Assembly (NCBI GenBank): GCA_037954665.1
Contig: JBBMOL010000245.1
Coordinates: forward strand, 1-64,000
Direction: 5' to 3'
Length of the DNA: 64,000 nucleotides
DNA from: Laguncularia racemosa
Taxonomy: Eukaryota; Streptophyta; Magnoliopsida; Myrtales; Combretaceae
Position 1 is the stretch's first letter. Every line of letters starts with the position of its first letter. A program made the translations under genes and the position numbers. The notes under the pieces are model-generated. The model was given only the letters and a program-made list of their open reading frames with translations, made no database searches and was not told the DNA's origin. Below are positions 24,211-37,467 of the stretch, one piece after another.

Positions 24211-25237
24211 ATAAATTAAAGAGATAAGAGTAAAAAAGATTAGACAAATAATTTATGGAGATTCCTCCTTTTGAGTCAATCTTCTATTCCATCTTATGGT
24301 TGAGGATTCAATTTCCATAGCAGCTTATTCTACTATTTGAGAAAATCAGTTAAAGATATAAGTATCAATCTACCTTACCTCACACTCTTCACTTAGGAAT
24401 ACTCAAGTCTATATAATCACCTTCATTATCTTTCCCAAATGGTTACACAATCCACTCAAGAAAGAGTAATTCACTTTGAGGATTACAATAAAAATCTCTT
24501 CACGATTTTAGCGCAATACTATGTTAAAACAAAATGAACACTTTTGCATTATGTTGTTTAGTATTTTTCTCTCCTTTTTTTTTTTTTCCTTTCCCCCCTT
24601 CTTTTTTGTATGTCCTTGTGCTTTATGTAACTCCTTATGTAGTCACTTTTGAAGCTTCAATATGGAACAAGTCGTTGGTTATATATTTAACAATATTGCA
24701 TATTTATATTAGCTTTCATAAATAGTCATTGTAAATAATTTGTCCATTGCAAGCTATAATTGTAATTGCAATTATTTATCTTTTTTTTTGTTACTCATAA
24801 CAATTGTGTTATTATGCTTTCCAAGTTTATTTCCCTAAATCTTCAAAAATATTTTTTCTCAGCAATACTGCTATTGGTTCATGCTTCCAAAACCAATAGC
24901 AATATTGGTTTTCGATCTAATTGCAAATTTTGATATTGTTAATTCCTATGGTTATTGCATGTTTTGATTCCAATGTTTATGTTTGAACACTTATTTAATG
25001 TTCTGACTCTTTTGTTTATAAAATTTTCTAATATTACTTCTCTTTTGAGTTCTAATCATATCTACTTTTTTTTTCCAACTATATTTTGTAACTTCAATAC
25101 TTGTTTCAAACCATTCCTTTGATTTTGAGCCTTGCTTGTGCCTTTCAATCCTTTCCTTGATTCTATCAACTTCTCTTATGTATTATTCCATGTTCGATCT
25201 TTTCGACCTCATTTCCAAAACTTTCTATGAATACTTC
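24211..25237. other. Unassigned AT-rich sequence
   Basis: No gene recognised. It may include the upstream part of the copia relic. A 10-bp inverted repeat (GCTATTGGTT / AACCAATAGC) lies at about 24869-24902. Confidence 0.35.
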
Positions 25238-27030
25238 TATAAACCCTAAGAAAATAATGTAAAATAAAAATAAAAATGTTATGGCAAAAAAGTAAAAAGG
25301 GTTTATTTTAGGGAAAATTAATCATTCAGTGAGAAGGGTATAAAATAGACCATTCAATGGGCATTCTAACCTTTTCTCACTTTTTTGGACGCCTACCCCA
25401 AGAATAGAGGAGAAACCTTAAGAGAAGAGAACAATTGTCAGGTTTCACACATTAGCGAAATCCTACACAGCAAGTGTACAAATTAACTTTCCCTTTCATT
25501 GTCTTCATGCATGAGATTGTAGTGTGAAATGACTCGATGTGAGTAAGAGTTTTGGAGAGAGACTTTGATCATTGGAATAATCCAAATAAGTAAGTTGTCA
25601 AATTTAATCAAATTTAATGTTTTCATCCTATGAATACCATGAAAGTAGACATTAAAGTATTGGAATTGTATCTAAAGTTGAATAAGATGGAAATTGGTGA
25701 ATTTAAGAAGAGATTTTGATAAGGAATAGGAGGATATACAGTCAAGTACATGCTCATGTACTTGCTTGCTCTGTATAAAGGAGGAAATTTGAGTTGAAAA
25801 GTTTACGACTAGGCATATGCTTGTCTACTTAGGCATATAGTGGAACAAAAGTGTACAGAAGGGTACATGACCAAAGTACTTGGCCATTTTCTCTACTCGT
25901 AATCTTATACACAACTTAGTACATGATTGTGTTTCCTATAAACCTACTTTAAGCATTTTGTTTTCTTATTTCTTGTTTTTCACTAATCCTAAAGCACTAG
26001 TATAACTTTAGTAACTTGACCAAAATAAGGGAAATGATCTAACAACATCTAGTTAACAAGATCAAATGACTCATATGATACTTTAGGATAATATTAAGGC
26101 TAGTTTATTCAAAACATTGACAGGTTTCAGTGTAATCACTAATCGAGGATAGTTAAGTTTAAGACTATCCTTTTAAGTGCAAGTAACCTTTGTGTGTTGC
26201 TTGTGCCTGTTAAGTTAGTTAAAGAAATGGGATTAATGCTATATTAGATTTGGTTAAGTCGTTTTGATTGTGCTTGACTTGGTTTAAGGATACCCATTGA
26301 TCGGTATGTAGCGATATCCTTGGTGGAGTTGCATACTGAGATAATTCGATAAATTTAGGGACTCATAAGTATTAGGGCCCGTAGTGGTAGTTCCCAACAT
26401 TGTATTATTATTATTTTTATTATATATATATATGATGTGGTGATTTCATAAGTACTCCTTTGCTGTTTGAGGACTAATTGAGATGATAACCACTTGTTTG
26501 ATTGTTTGGTTGTTATATTATGCTTCTGAAATAAGTTATGCTTGATCATGCATATGTGCTCATAGATTATACATGCTAAGCAATAGTTCACCCTTTGAGG
26601 ACCTTCTTTTTTAGCTATAGGTATGAACAAGGACATTGCATATGATGAGGATCTAGGGTCTTATGTAGAGGATGGGAACAATGTAGATTATTACTTTTAT
26701 GATGATTAGGCGAGGGATGTCATTTGAAGTCCTAAAACAATGTTGGAAGACTATTTTACTTATGGAGGATGATAGTTTTGTAGATGGTTTAGCACTTATG
26801 TTGTTGCTAGTTATTAAATGTTGGTGTATCAAGATATTCTCAATAGTAATTTGTGGATTGCAAATGAGACTTAATTGAACCATTCATTGATGATGTCAAT
26901 CGGTTTGCTTTAATTGCGGTAAATAATTATTGCACTTTATGTGAATTTAAAAGGTATAAGAACCTTAACGTGTTTCTACCTTATAAGGATATGTGATAGG
27001 TTGTAGCATCTTCGGTTCTAGGGCATTACA
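25238..27030 (+). mobile_element. Solo LTR, gypsy-type, with perfect TSD
   Basis: It starts TATAAACCC (probably a decayed TGTAA) at 25238 and ends GGGCATTACA at 27030, flanked by ACTTC at 25233-25237 and 27031-27035. The ends and layout match the reverse complement of the solo LTR at 13048-15065, so they are likely related families in opposite orientation. An internal block at about 26300-26400 also resembles the repeated unit in 62826-63150. There is no coding sequence. Confidence 0.65.
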
Positions 27031-27149
27031 ACTTCCTTTTCTAACACTTATTATAAATATTTTCTATTACTTATATTTACACACTAATTGAACTTGTTAG
27101 TAAATACTTAACATACATTTTGTTACTATCAAAACCAAATTAGGAGACC

Positions 27150-27163
27150 TTTTTTTTTTTTTT
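27150..27163 (-). other. Poly(A) tail of the LINE
   Basis: Fourteen T on the plus strand, at the 3' end of the minus-strand LINE ORF2, marking the retrotransposition tail. Confidence 0.65.
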
Positions 27164-30100
27164 ATAGTGGCTAAAAGGATATATATTGCATTACTCTTTA
27201 CCCATTATCCGAATGGGAAATCAAAGTGATTACAAAGTTTTGAATAGTACATCAAGAAACATAAAAAGGATAAGCTTTTAGAGGCGAGATGGGGGGTTTA
27301 ACCAACGATCTATTGGACACATCCCTCTCCTTGTGTTTGAAGCTACCCAATCAACAACACTATTTGCTTTTCTACTAATAAAAACAAAGGAGAAATTCCT
27401 ATTACTGCCACGGTCAAGTCCCTTAATTTCTTGCACAATAGGAATAGAAGCCCATTGAACTAACTCCATCAACCCATTCACAGTTTAAATTAAGTTTAAG
27501 CAATCTGATTCAAAGTTGACTAATTGTTAGCTATTTTCCATTGAAAGTTGTACTCCTTGTAAGAGAGCCCATGCCTTTACCTCCTCTACCATAGAACAAC
27601 TAGTAATACTAGCCCTTCTACTAATTACTCAACCCCTCCAATCTCTTACCACCACACCTATAGCCGCTTGATTGTTACCTTCTTCCCATGATGAGTTTAC
27701 ATTGATCTTGAGATTCAAACTTACTAGATAGTTCCACTTCGTCTCTGTAGTTGATGTCTCTCTCAAAAGCGCAACCTTTTCTTCTTCCACCTTTCCTTTA
27801 AACCACTCACACACAAAAAAAAAAAAGATCTCATAATAATAGAGAAGGGGCACACCTTTTGTTCATCACAAATCGCACTGTATCTAACCTTCTAACCGTT
27901 CTAAGCCAAGGCACTAGCTTTCCTTTTAAACTCAAACTTTGAGCCCTTTAATATGACTACCTCGTCACTTATCTCCTCCCTTCAATAAATCATCCCACTT
28001 TGTCCTTTATAATCCTTAATTTCACTGCTTTAAACCAAAAAACTTTTGTTTATTCACAAGTGAGTAGTGCATGTTTCATAGTCTCGACTTCCCCATAGAA
28101 AAGGCATAATGGCAAGGAACAAATCATTCTTTTGTGTAGCCTTTTGAATGTAGGGAGGGTATTGGACATAGATCTCCACAGAAAATGTTTGATCTTAGAT
28201 AAGGTGTTAACACTCCACAACTTTTTTCCATTTCTGCTTTAATGCACTCATTGAGGAAGATGGAGAATGTTGATTTACTTTGTGTAGGCTTTTCTTAATA
28301 TGATAATAGGCCAATATAATAGTGTAGGTGCTATGTTAAGTAAATAGGCACATGATAAAGTCACTCTGTTAATTGTCATGTAGTGGTATGGCTTTAACAC
28401 ACTCAATTTCTTTTCAATTAAAGTAATGTTTTAGTAGGCTAATGTTTCATGATCTTGTATCTTGATCAATCAAATCTCACATTTGGATCTCCTCCCTAAT
28501 TGGCCAAGTCACAATTTTGTATCCATCCATTAAAGGAATGTAGTTGTCCCTTCAAATATCTACTTGATCCCCTCTCCTCACCTTTTACAATGTATTTTCA
28601 AGTAAAATCTTCTTCCTTTCCAACAAATTACTTTAGGCCTTATGTCAGGGAAGTAGATGCCTTTCAACACCTTTACCCAAAGTACATTCAAATTAGATTA
28701 TAACCTTCAAGCCAACTTGGTAAGCAAGGCTAGGTTAAATAGATGTAGATCTTTGAAACCAATCCTTCCTCTCTCCTTAGGACAAGTTAAATTTTCCCAA
28801 TTACTTTAATGTATCATGTTTTCTCCCCCCTTATGTCCCCACCAAAATCGTTCTATTGATGAGTTCGCCTCATTACATCATTTAATAGGGAATAGAAAAC
28901 ATGTCATAGAGTATGTTATAGTTGACATAATAGACTTGATAAGAACATCATGCCCTGCTTCATTCAATAATCATTGTTTCCAACCCTTCAACTTTTTAAT
29001 AGTTTTGTCCTTAACAAAAGATAAAGTCTCGTATGTCAATCTACCATAGAGAGTAGGGAGACCCAAATACATATTAGGCTCAACTGTATCCGGATTATTA
29101 AAAGCTCTAACAACATCTAACTTTACTTCCCTTTTGGTGTTAGCACTAAAGTAGAGACTTGATTTGCTAACATTAACCTCTTGTCTTAATGCCTTGCAGT
29201 AGTGCTGTAGGATTAGCATAAGTGTCTAGACCTCTTTGGTTTTGGCTTCCGTAAAAAATAAGGAATCATTTGCAAGAAAAAAAAATATGTGAGAAAGTCT
29301 AAGGCATGAATTCTTAATTGACAAACATGATAATTGCCCTTCTTTAAGAAATTTCCCTATTCCTTTAGAGAACACATTAGCCACCAAAATAAATAGATAA
29401 GGAGGCAAGGGGTCTCCTTCTCTCAAGCATCTTTTAAGATGCACATGACTGATCTTTTTCTCATTCGAAACAATATTAAATTCAATAGAACACACATAAT
29501 GTATAACCCAATTTAACCATGTATGAGCAAAACCATATCTAAGTATCACTTTCTTTAAAAAAGTCCATTCAATTCAACCATATGCCTTATGTATATCCAT
29601 TTTAAGTGCATAGAAATTTTGGTTCCCTCTTTTTTCTTTTCTTTTTTTTTGAAATTGAAATATCTCATGTGTAATCAACACATTGTCATGAATCATCATT
29701 CCTGATATAAATGCACTTTGATTTTTAGTAATAAGCTCACCTAAGAACGATTTCAATCTATTAACCATTATTTTGGAGATAATTTTATATAAGAAATTGT
29801 ATAGACTTATAGGATGATAATGAGACACATGGCAAGGGTGGGGGACTTAATAAACTATACGAAAGAAAGCTTTCACTACATCAATAACTGAGGTACCTAC
29901 AACTAACCATAATCTTTGATAAAAAATCCCTAGAAAACCTTTTAGGCTAAGTGCTTTAAGATGCTTAAGTGGGAAAACAACCCTTTTAATCTCTTCATCA
30001 TCCACATCATTGCATAAACTAGCATTCATATCATCATTGACCACACATTCAACCCACTATAAACTTCCATTCCCATTTCTTCTCCTTCTCGAATCAAAGA

Positions 30101-31470
30101 GCTTCGAAATGATTTTTGAGCTCAACTATAATGTCCTGTTCACTATCAATGGATTCTCCATTCCTATTTTGAATCTATAGGATTTTATTCTTATTCCTAC
30201 GACATATGGTAGTATAAAGAAAGAAAGAAATGTTCCTATGCCCATACTTTATCTAATTGGCTCTAGTTCTTTGGTGCCAAAAATTTTCTTCATTTTCCAA
30301 GAGCATATTGAGTTAGCTAAATAATTTCTCCTCCTCTTCCATATTAAGCCCCCCTTGAATCACTTTGGAGTTTTGCCAATTCTTGCATAATTTGATCAAC
30401 TTCTTTCTTATTGTTGGGAAAAGATTTATCTACTCCATTGGACTAATCCATTCTTTTAATGTTCTAGTCTTACTAAGATTTTATCCTAAGTTGATAGCAA
30501 CTGATGCTTACTCCAATATTCTTCCACCACTTTCTAACATTCTACTGTTGAAAGCTACATATTTTCAAATTTAAATGATCTTACTCCCTTCATATCTCAT
30601 GCATCTAGGTTCACAATGAGAGTAACATGATCTGATCTAGTAGTTGGCACATGTTCAATCTTGCAATTTGGAATCTTCACAATCCAATCTAACAACTCAA
30701 GCACCCTATCAATGCATTCATGAATAAAGCACCCTTCTCTTTTATTTATCTAAGTAAATTTAAGACCAATGAACATCTAGGTTCATAATGAGAGCAACAT
30801 GATCTGATCTAGTAGTTGGCACATGTTCAATCTTGCAATTTGGAATCTTCACAATCCAGTCTAACAATTTAAGTGCCCTATCAATGCATTTATGAATTAA
30901 GCACCTTTCTCTTGTATTTATCTAAGTAAATTTAATACCAATGAACCTTAGGTTCTATAGATTCATATCATCAACCAAGGATCTAAAACTATCCAACACT
31001 CTTCACTCTATACCATTTCCCCTTCTTTCTTATGATCATGAAGCATAGTGTTAAAATCACCAATGCACAACTAAGCCTCTCTATCCCCTACAACCATCTC
31101 TAGCAAACGATTCCATAATTTCTTCTTAAGATTAAAATCTGTTGAAGAATGTATCCACAAGATCCTACCCATACAACTTCCATCCTCCTTCCTAATGGTG
31201 GTGTTAATCATGAAGTCATTAGCACATGATACCTCCACTTCATAGCTCCCATTCCACCACAGTGCTAACCCTCCTATGATACCTCTTCTTGCTATATAAA
31301 AGCTTCCTCTATACCTTAAATGATTCCTCAACCTTTCCAACTTATTTTCATTATTCTTTGTCTCCATTAAAAACACTACACTAAGATTATATTTATTAAT
31401 TAGGCCACATAAGTTCTAAATTGTCTTAGGAGGCTTAATCCCTTAACAATTCTAGCTTAAGAGCATAATG
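27164..31470 (-). pseudogene. LINE ORF2: endonuclease, reverse transcriptase, RNase H-like end
   Basis: Reading leftwards: an ORF2 start with an NC-G-IKPPKT pattern near 31470, an APE endonuclease segment (VVFLMETK, GGLALWWNGSYEV; 31071-31400), and an RT region with YHPISLYNFLYKIISK and the SAFISG motif (29574-29828). Then come HVHLKRCLREGDPLPP (a QGDPLSP relic, 29226-29549), LGLPTLYGR (29100), and an RNase H-like tail with INVNSSWEEG and FVFISRKANSVVDW (27278-27853). The catalytic FADD motif is replaced by LAND. Many stops and frameshifts are present, so it is dead, yet nearly every domain of a plant L1-type ORF2 can still be followed in order. Confidence 0.85.
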
Positions 31471-31540
31471 GTTGATGTGTGGCTATTGGAGGCCTGCCAC
31501 CGCCACTTATGATCTCATAGCTAGATAATGGTACATCCAC

Positions 31541-32607
31541 TTAATTATCCAAATCACAAAACTCTTCAATTGTGTGACACCTAATTTTCACCTCTTCTCT
31601 TACTTTTCCACCATATTTTTTAACTCCAACACTAATTTTTTTTTCGGCATTTATCATTTTTTTTTCTTTTTTTTTGCCTTTTACTAGACTTTTCTTTCTT
31701 CTAACAATTGGATTGGCTACTTCCAAAAGCAGTCTTACCTTTTTTCCACCACCACCAATTAGGAAAACATCATCAATCTTATTTCTCTTTGTGACTTCCC
31801 ACTCTTCATCATCCTCTCTCCCTTCTCTTAATGTGTAGCTTCTTAAGTGCATGTGAAAGCTTGCTAAGAGACGTAACATCACTCATTGTCTATCTTGCCA
31901 ACTGTCCCACCATGGAGGAAATGTTAAATTCCATGTCAAACTCCTTAGCCAAACCCATGCCATGGTCAAAGGATTGTGAATCACTTAGAGGTAATTCATA
32001 GGGTATGGCACACAAGGTAAGAGGTCAAGGACATAAGAGTCAAATGTATCAAGGTCGATTTCTTTGGTCTGTGTAGATGATTGAACATAGGTACATTCGA
32101 TTGGTGTCTTCAAGGAAACTAAGTAGTCGGTAGGTTTTAGAGGTACAAAGTGTTTACAAAAATAGCCTAATCGACCACAATTAAAGCACCAATCATTTAA
32201 ACATTCATATTTGAACAAAGCCCTATATCTCATGCCTTAGTTATTCTTGATCTATATATGAGACTTTGTAGGCTTGTCCACACATAGCTTCACCTAACCT
32301 TCAAAAATGCCCTTCTTTCCCCCTTTTCCGATATTACTAGCTCAATTTCAATGAGATCCCCAATCTTACTTCCAATTATTAGCGGTCATTATCATATTTT
32401 CTAATTTTAGGCCATGAATCTACACCCATATATTATGTGTGTTTAGAGAGATTTCCTCCAATTACAATTGTTTTTTCCATTCTTCCATCACAATATAATG
32501 GCCCATAATAGACCATGGACATTTCGCCATTAACTTCATGAAATGCATTCTATTAGCAACATTGAATCGAAATAAATTAGATTTCATGTAAGAAATAGAT
32601 CGAATGC
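31541..32607 (-). pseudogene. LINE ORF1, C-terminal part, interrupted by the Athila insertion
   Basis: From 32607 leftwards the minus strand encodes the second half of a DUF4283-like domain (FMKLMAKCPWSIMGH, HNIWV, IHGL). It is followed by a CCHC-type knuckle in which late ligands have decayed (CFNCGRLGYFCKHF) and a lysine-rich tail (31541-31882). The N-terminal half lies 20 kb away at 53073-53273, on the far side of the Athila element. Confidence 0.75.
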
Positions 32608-33454
32608 TGATAAATGTTGAAGGAACCTTATTTATAGTATTTATTAAATATGATTTTTTGCAAATTTTGTGTTAATTTATCAAGAAAAAGACATTTAAGT
32701 GCTTAATATTTGATTTTAGGGTTTAAAGAGTGCAATTTAAAGATTTGAAAAAGATTTGAGCAAAAATGAGGAGAAATATAGCAAAATATAAGAAAAGTTG
32801 ATTTCCACGTGCACATAACCTTCAGCATGACCGTGCTGACGCCAATGCTAGAGAGCAAAAAGTGATAAGAATGCATTGTGAAATTGTGCCTTGGCTGCTG
32901 CACAAGTGGTGTAGAGAGTAGTGCTAAAGTAGGAAATCTACATTGAGAAGAAATTGCAGGAATTTCAGAGTGCACAACCTCAAGCATAGTTGTGTAGGAG
33001 GTTGTGGGAAATCTGGAACGCCTAAATTTCACTTTTTTTTCCAAAGTACATAGTCCTAAGCATAAACGTGCACTAGGCATGCATGCTACCCCATTTTTTA
33101 TATTATATTACAAAAATTGGGGATTTGGATTTTTTTTTCTTCTCACAGCCACTCTAAAAACCCTAGGAGAGAAAAATTACAAATATAGAAGGAGAAATCG
33201 TTGTAGCATAATTGGAAATCATAAAACGTTTATGAGAGTTTATTCTTTTTATCATGAATTTTTATTACTTCTCTAGATTTCTCGTGATTATTGCAAATTC
33301 CATGAAATAGTAGAATTATATGCCCTGAATCTTATGAAACTCTAAACCGTGTGATTGAATTACTTATTGATTAATGAAAAGTTTATGTCTTTGTATCTAT
33401 TCATGTGTTTTAACTATTATGTGATTAATTTATGCGTGCAAATTGATTGCATAT
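32608..33454 (+). repeat. 5' LTR of the Athila-like element, first part
   Basis: Starts TGATAAATG and matches 47449-47989 and then 52189-52480. It contains a CAGCATGACCGTGCTG dyad at 32823-32838. It stops at the Tat insertion and resumes at 42070. Confidence 0.85.
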
Positions 33455-35464
33455 TGTCGAGTCTAATTTTTGAATTTCTCATTCCTAATCTAATCTATAT
33501 TAGACCCTGTGCTCATCTAATATAGATCTTCGACTTGAGTTAGGAATTTCGTTTATTTTGGAGTCACCACCCAACTGTTGTTGGGAAAGATTGAGTTAAG
33601 ACTAATGGAGCGGATTAGTCCTAATTTGGACCACTAGTCGTCGTGGTTTCCTCTTCTTGTTTTTGTGAAAAGAGGAAAGGGGAAAACCAGAGTTTCTAAG
33701 TTCGGAGGCTAACCTATTAAAACCCTAAGGTTACCACTTAATCTCCTAAAAATTTACCCTATCTCGAAATGTCTTTTATTTTATTTTTATTGTATTTTAT
33801 TGTGTTTTATAAGTGGATCATGCTAGGAAAATGACTTTTATTCCTTTTTAGGATTGTCCCAAATGGGTGCCTACGTACCTACTATTCAGGATTAAACAAG
33901 CCGTAGTTCGCTTTTCTTGAAAAATTTTAATGTGTTTGTGAATTTTAATTATGAAATTTCTTTTGATTTATGTTTTTATCGTTTTAGGATTTTTCTGAAA
34001 AATCTAAGCCTAAGGTTGATAATTTGATTTTTGAAAGTGATATTTTAAGGAAAAACCAATTTTGGATTTATTTAAGAAAATGATTTTTCTAAGTGATAAA
34101 AATTCCATTTTTTCTATTTTTTCACTCATTTCTACTATTATAAATTCTTATTGATTTTTTATAATTTTTATGATTTTTATAATTTTTTATAATTTTTATT
34201 AAATTGTTATTGAAATTTTTCTCATAGATTTTTATCTATCCTATTTTTAAAATCTAAATTATTATTATTATTTTTCTAATATTTTTATTATTTTCTTTAT
34301 AAATTTTCTACATTTTTATTATTTATTATTATAATTTATTATTTTTATTTTTATCATGAAATCCTAAAAAAAAATCCAATTTCTTAAATTTTTCTATTTA
34401 CAAATAAATAAATAAATAAATAAATTCGAAATAAATAAAATAACTAAATAAAATAAAAAAATAAAAAAATTCGACTTACCTGGATCCGGGTCGGTGCGCG
34501 GGTCGGATCGGGTCGATCGGACGTGGTGGCCGGGACTGCTCGTCGGCGGCGTTCCGGTGACCCTTTTTGTCGATTGAGGGGTGTTCCTGAAGCTTCCAAG
34601 GATGACGAACCTAAAATCGGTGGTGGTTGCGGTCGAAAACCTCCCCAGGCGGCGTTTTAAGGCGGTGTTGATCGACGGTCGTGCTCAAAAACTCCGGCAA
34701 AGCTCTAATCTCCCTTAGTTTCTATCTTTCCTCACTTTTGATATGTGATTTTGCTTCTCCACTTCATCCTCTATTTATAGGCGTTCGAAATCGAGCTAGA
34801 TAAGCTCGGATTTCAACCGATCGAAGAAAATCGGATTTGCGGTTAAAAAACTAACTCTGATTCATGTAAATCCATCGATTTGTTGAGATTTGATTCCAAT
34901 TGGATGATGTTTATCGTATTTCCGTTGATGATCTGTTGGATTTGTGCAAAAAATCGAATCAAAACGGCCGAAATTCGGATTTTTCTCGCCGGCGATCTCG
35001 GACCGAGGTTGAAGACGATCACGCACCCGGTGCGTGCGTTCGCTCCAGCCAATCAGATGTTGCCACGTGTCCTAGGCGATGAAGAAAAATTGCAAAACGC
35101 GGAATCTGCTTCCCCTGCATTTCGAACCCGTGACCGAGCCCTCCCCACGTGCGCCTTAGGCCATGGTCTGGACCAGCTAGGCTAGCCCACTTTCGCGATT
35201 TTATTTATTTTGCAAATTGCATTTATGCAATGCGATTTTTTTATTTTTTTGTATTTTTTGAAATTTCAAAAATTTGTAAAAATCATTTAACCCTTATTAT
35301 TGCCATTTCTGAAATTATTTTCCAAAATTGATGTATTTTCCTATTTATTTTTATTTTTTGAAATTTTTTCCTATTTTTGCTAAATTAGAGAAAAATATGG
35401 AAAAATTGGAAGTTACTTATTATTGATTATTATTGCTCATTAGGGCAAAAATAGGGTGTTTACA
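33455..35464 (-). repeat. 3' LTR of the Tat element
   Basis: About 2.0 kb, the most complete copy of this LTR in the window. On the minus strand it contains tRNA-like A/B boxes (35184-35117), a TATA box (34779-34772), a GC-rich leader ending in the donor at 34480, and the conserved CTACG/CGTAG block (33906-33871). Confidence 0.85.
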
Positions 35465-35477
35465 GCTGCCCCTCTTT
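35465..35477 (-). promoter_or_regulatory. Polypurine tract of the Tat element
   Basis: AAAGAGGGGCAGC on the minus strand directly precedes TGTAAACACC, the 5' edge of the 3' LTR. Confidence 0.7.
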
Positions 35478-35689
35478 GTAGTAAAGTTTGAAAAACTTAA
35501 CTACAAAAACAAGAAAGACGCCATTTTTGGCCTCTTGGTTGAATGGATAACGCCTTGGTTTGGCTGGTTATCTGGAATTCAGTTTTTGGTAGGAAGATGC
35601 TTCATGAGTTAATAATCCCACGATTCTTTTGTGATGGTTGGTATTGTTTAGGAAATGGTCCTAACAATTTAGAGTAATGTATCCTCCTA

Positions 35690-36395
35690 AAAAGTGCTCT
35701 ATGGGCTGACTAATTGGCGATAGAACATACCTCAAACATTGCTTAGGAGTGTAGAATTGATAGGAAGCATCTTATTGGACTAGCAACCTTGAAGTGAAGA
35801 TTATCTTAGGAAGCGCTCTAATGAGTTGGCCACCTGTCAACAGAAGCGTCTGACTCGAGTAGCGACCATTTGGAAACATACCTTCGAAGAGTGCTCCTAT
35901 GAGCTGACTAATCGGTCATCAAAAGTGCTCCTATGAGCTGACTAATTGATAGATTCGAAAAGTGCTCCTTTGAGCTAACTAATCGATAGATTCGAAAAGT
36001 GCTCATTTGAGTTAACTAATCGATAGATTCAAAAAGTGCTCCTTTGAGCTAACTGATCGACGGATTCGAAAAGTGCTCCTTTGAGCTAACTGATCGATAG
36101 ATTCGAAAAGTTCTCCTTTGAGCTAACTGATCGATAGATTCGAAAAGTGCTCCTTTGAGCTAACTCATCGATGGATTCGAAAATTGCTCCTTTAAGCTAA
36201 CTAATCGATGGATTCGAAAAGTGCTCCTTTGAGCTAATTAATCGATAGATTTGAAAAGTGCTCATTTGAGCTAACTAATCGATGGATTCGAAAAGTGCTC
36301 CTTTGAGCTAACTAATCGATAGATTCGAAAAGTGCTCCTTTGAGCTAACTGGTCGATGGATTCGAAAAGTGATCCTTTGAGCTAACTAATCGATG
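35690..36395 (-). repeat. 37-bp tandem array upstream of the Tat 3' LTR
   Basis: The unit contains GTGCTCCTTTGAGCTAAC and an ATCGAT core followed by AGATTCGAAAA. Roughly 14 units lie at about 35885-36395, with more diverged related units from 35690. The unit length is not a multiple of three and one frame contains a stop, so it is non-coding. Tandem repeats in the 3' untranslated region are known from Tat/Ogre elements. Confidence 0.85.
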
Positions 36396-36970
36396 AGGTA
36401 TCTAGGAAAGTGCCCCTTCTTGGGCTGACTGACCTATAGCGGGAAGTGTCTTCTTAGACTCATGACCCTGGGGGAGAAATGTCTCAAAAGGTGCTCCTAC
36501 AGGCTGACCTTGAGACAAGATATTTAGGAGAGTGCCCCATTGTGGGCTGATTAACCTATAGCATAGAGAAACGTTTTCAAAAAGGTGCCCTTGTGGGCTG
36601 ACCTTAAAAGAGGGTATCTAGGAAAGTGCCCCTCTATGGGCTAACTAACCTAGGACAGAATGTCTCAAAAAGGTGCCCTTATGGGCTGACCCTAAGAGAG
36701 GATATTTAGGGAAGTGCCCCAATGTGGGCTGACTAACCTATAACAAAATGTCTCAAAAAGGTGCCCATATGGGCTGACCCTAAAAGAGGATGTTTAGGGA
36801 AGTGCCCCATTGTGGGCTGACTAACCTATGGCAGGAAGAAATTTCTTGAAAGGTGCCTTTATAGGCTGACCTTAGGAGGAGATCTAGGAAAGTGCCCCTA
36901 TATGGGATAACTAACCTTTCAAAAGGGGAGGTTTGGACAAGTGCCCCATTATAGGCTGATTGATCTTATG
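36396..36970 (-). repeat. Second, longer-period tandem array in the Tat 3' region
   Basis: Alternating blocks of the type GTGCCCCATTGTGGGCTGAC and GGTGCCCTTATGGGCTGACC form a higher-order unit of about 90 bp, repeated about six times. Each block shares the GTGC...GCTGAC frame with the 37-bp unit, so both arrays probably derive from one monomer. Confidence 0.75.
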
Positions 36971-37467
36971 CTGTTGAACATGTTTCTACTGACTGAGTTA
37001 AATGATTCGATGCTTTTCATGACATGTGGATAGTTATACATTTTAATATGCTTGCCAATTTATCGTGGATAGCAACCACACAACCGAACCTTCGTGCTGG
37101 TTTGCTTCTACTTCGCTTCTTCTTATCTTGACACGGGGTTGAAAATCTTGATGTGCTTCCTTTCTTGTGCGCATGGCTCCTCTAACGGTAGTGTTATCCT
37201 ACTAATGCACTAGGTTTTAATGCTCAAGAGTAGATAGAATTATATTACAAAATTTATTGAGATTCATTATCACTTTAGTGTTTATCCTTCATTGGTGAAG
37301 TGATGGGTAATGTGTTTAGGAATGTTTGTTGTAATTGGTAATTGGTTGGAAATATCAACCATTCAGAGATATTAACTTTGCTTGTAAAAAAAATAAAAAC
37401 TAGACTCAACGAAATTTGTATTAAATATTGGCTTTCATAAACATTGGCAAAAATTCAATTCCCTTGC

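Noticed and set aside
35885..36970. CRISPR-like array
   Set aside because: Direct repeats are contiguous without unique spacers and lie in a plant retrotransposon.
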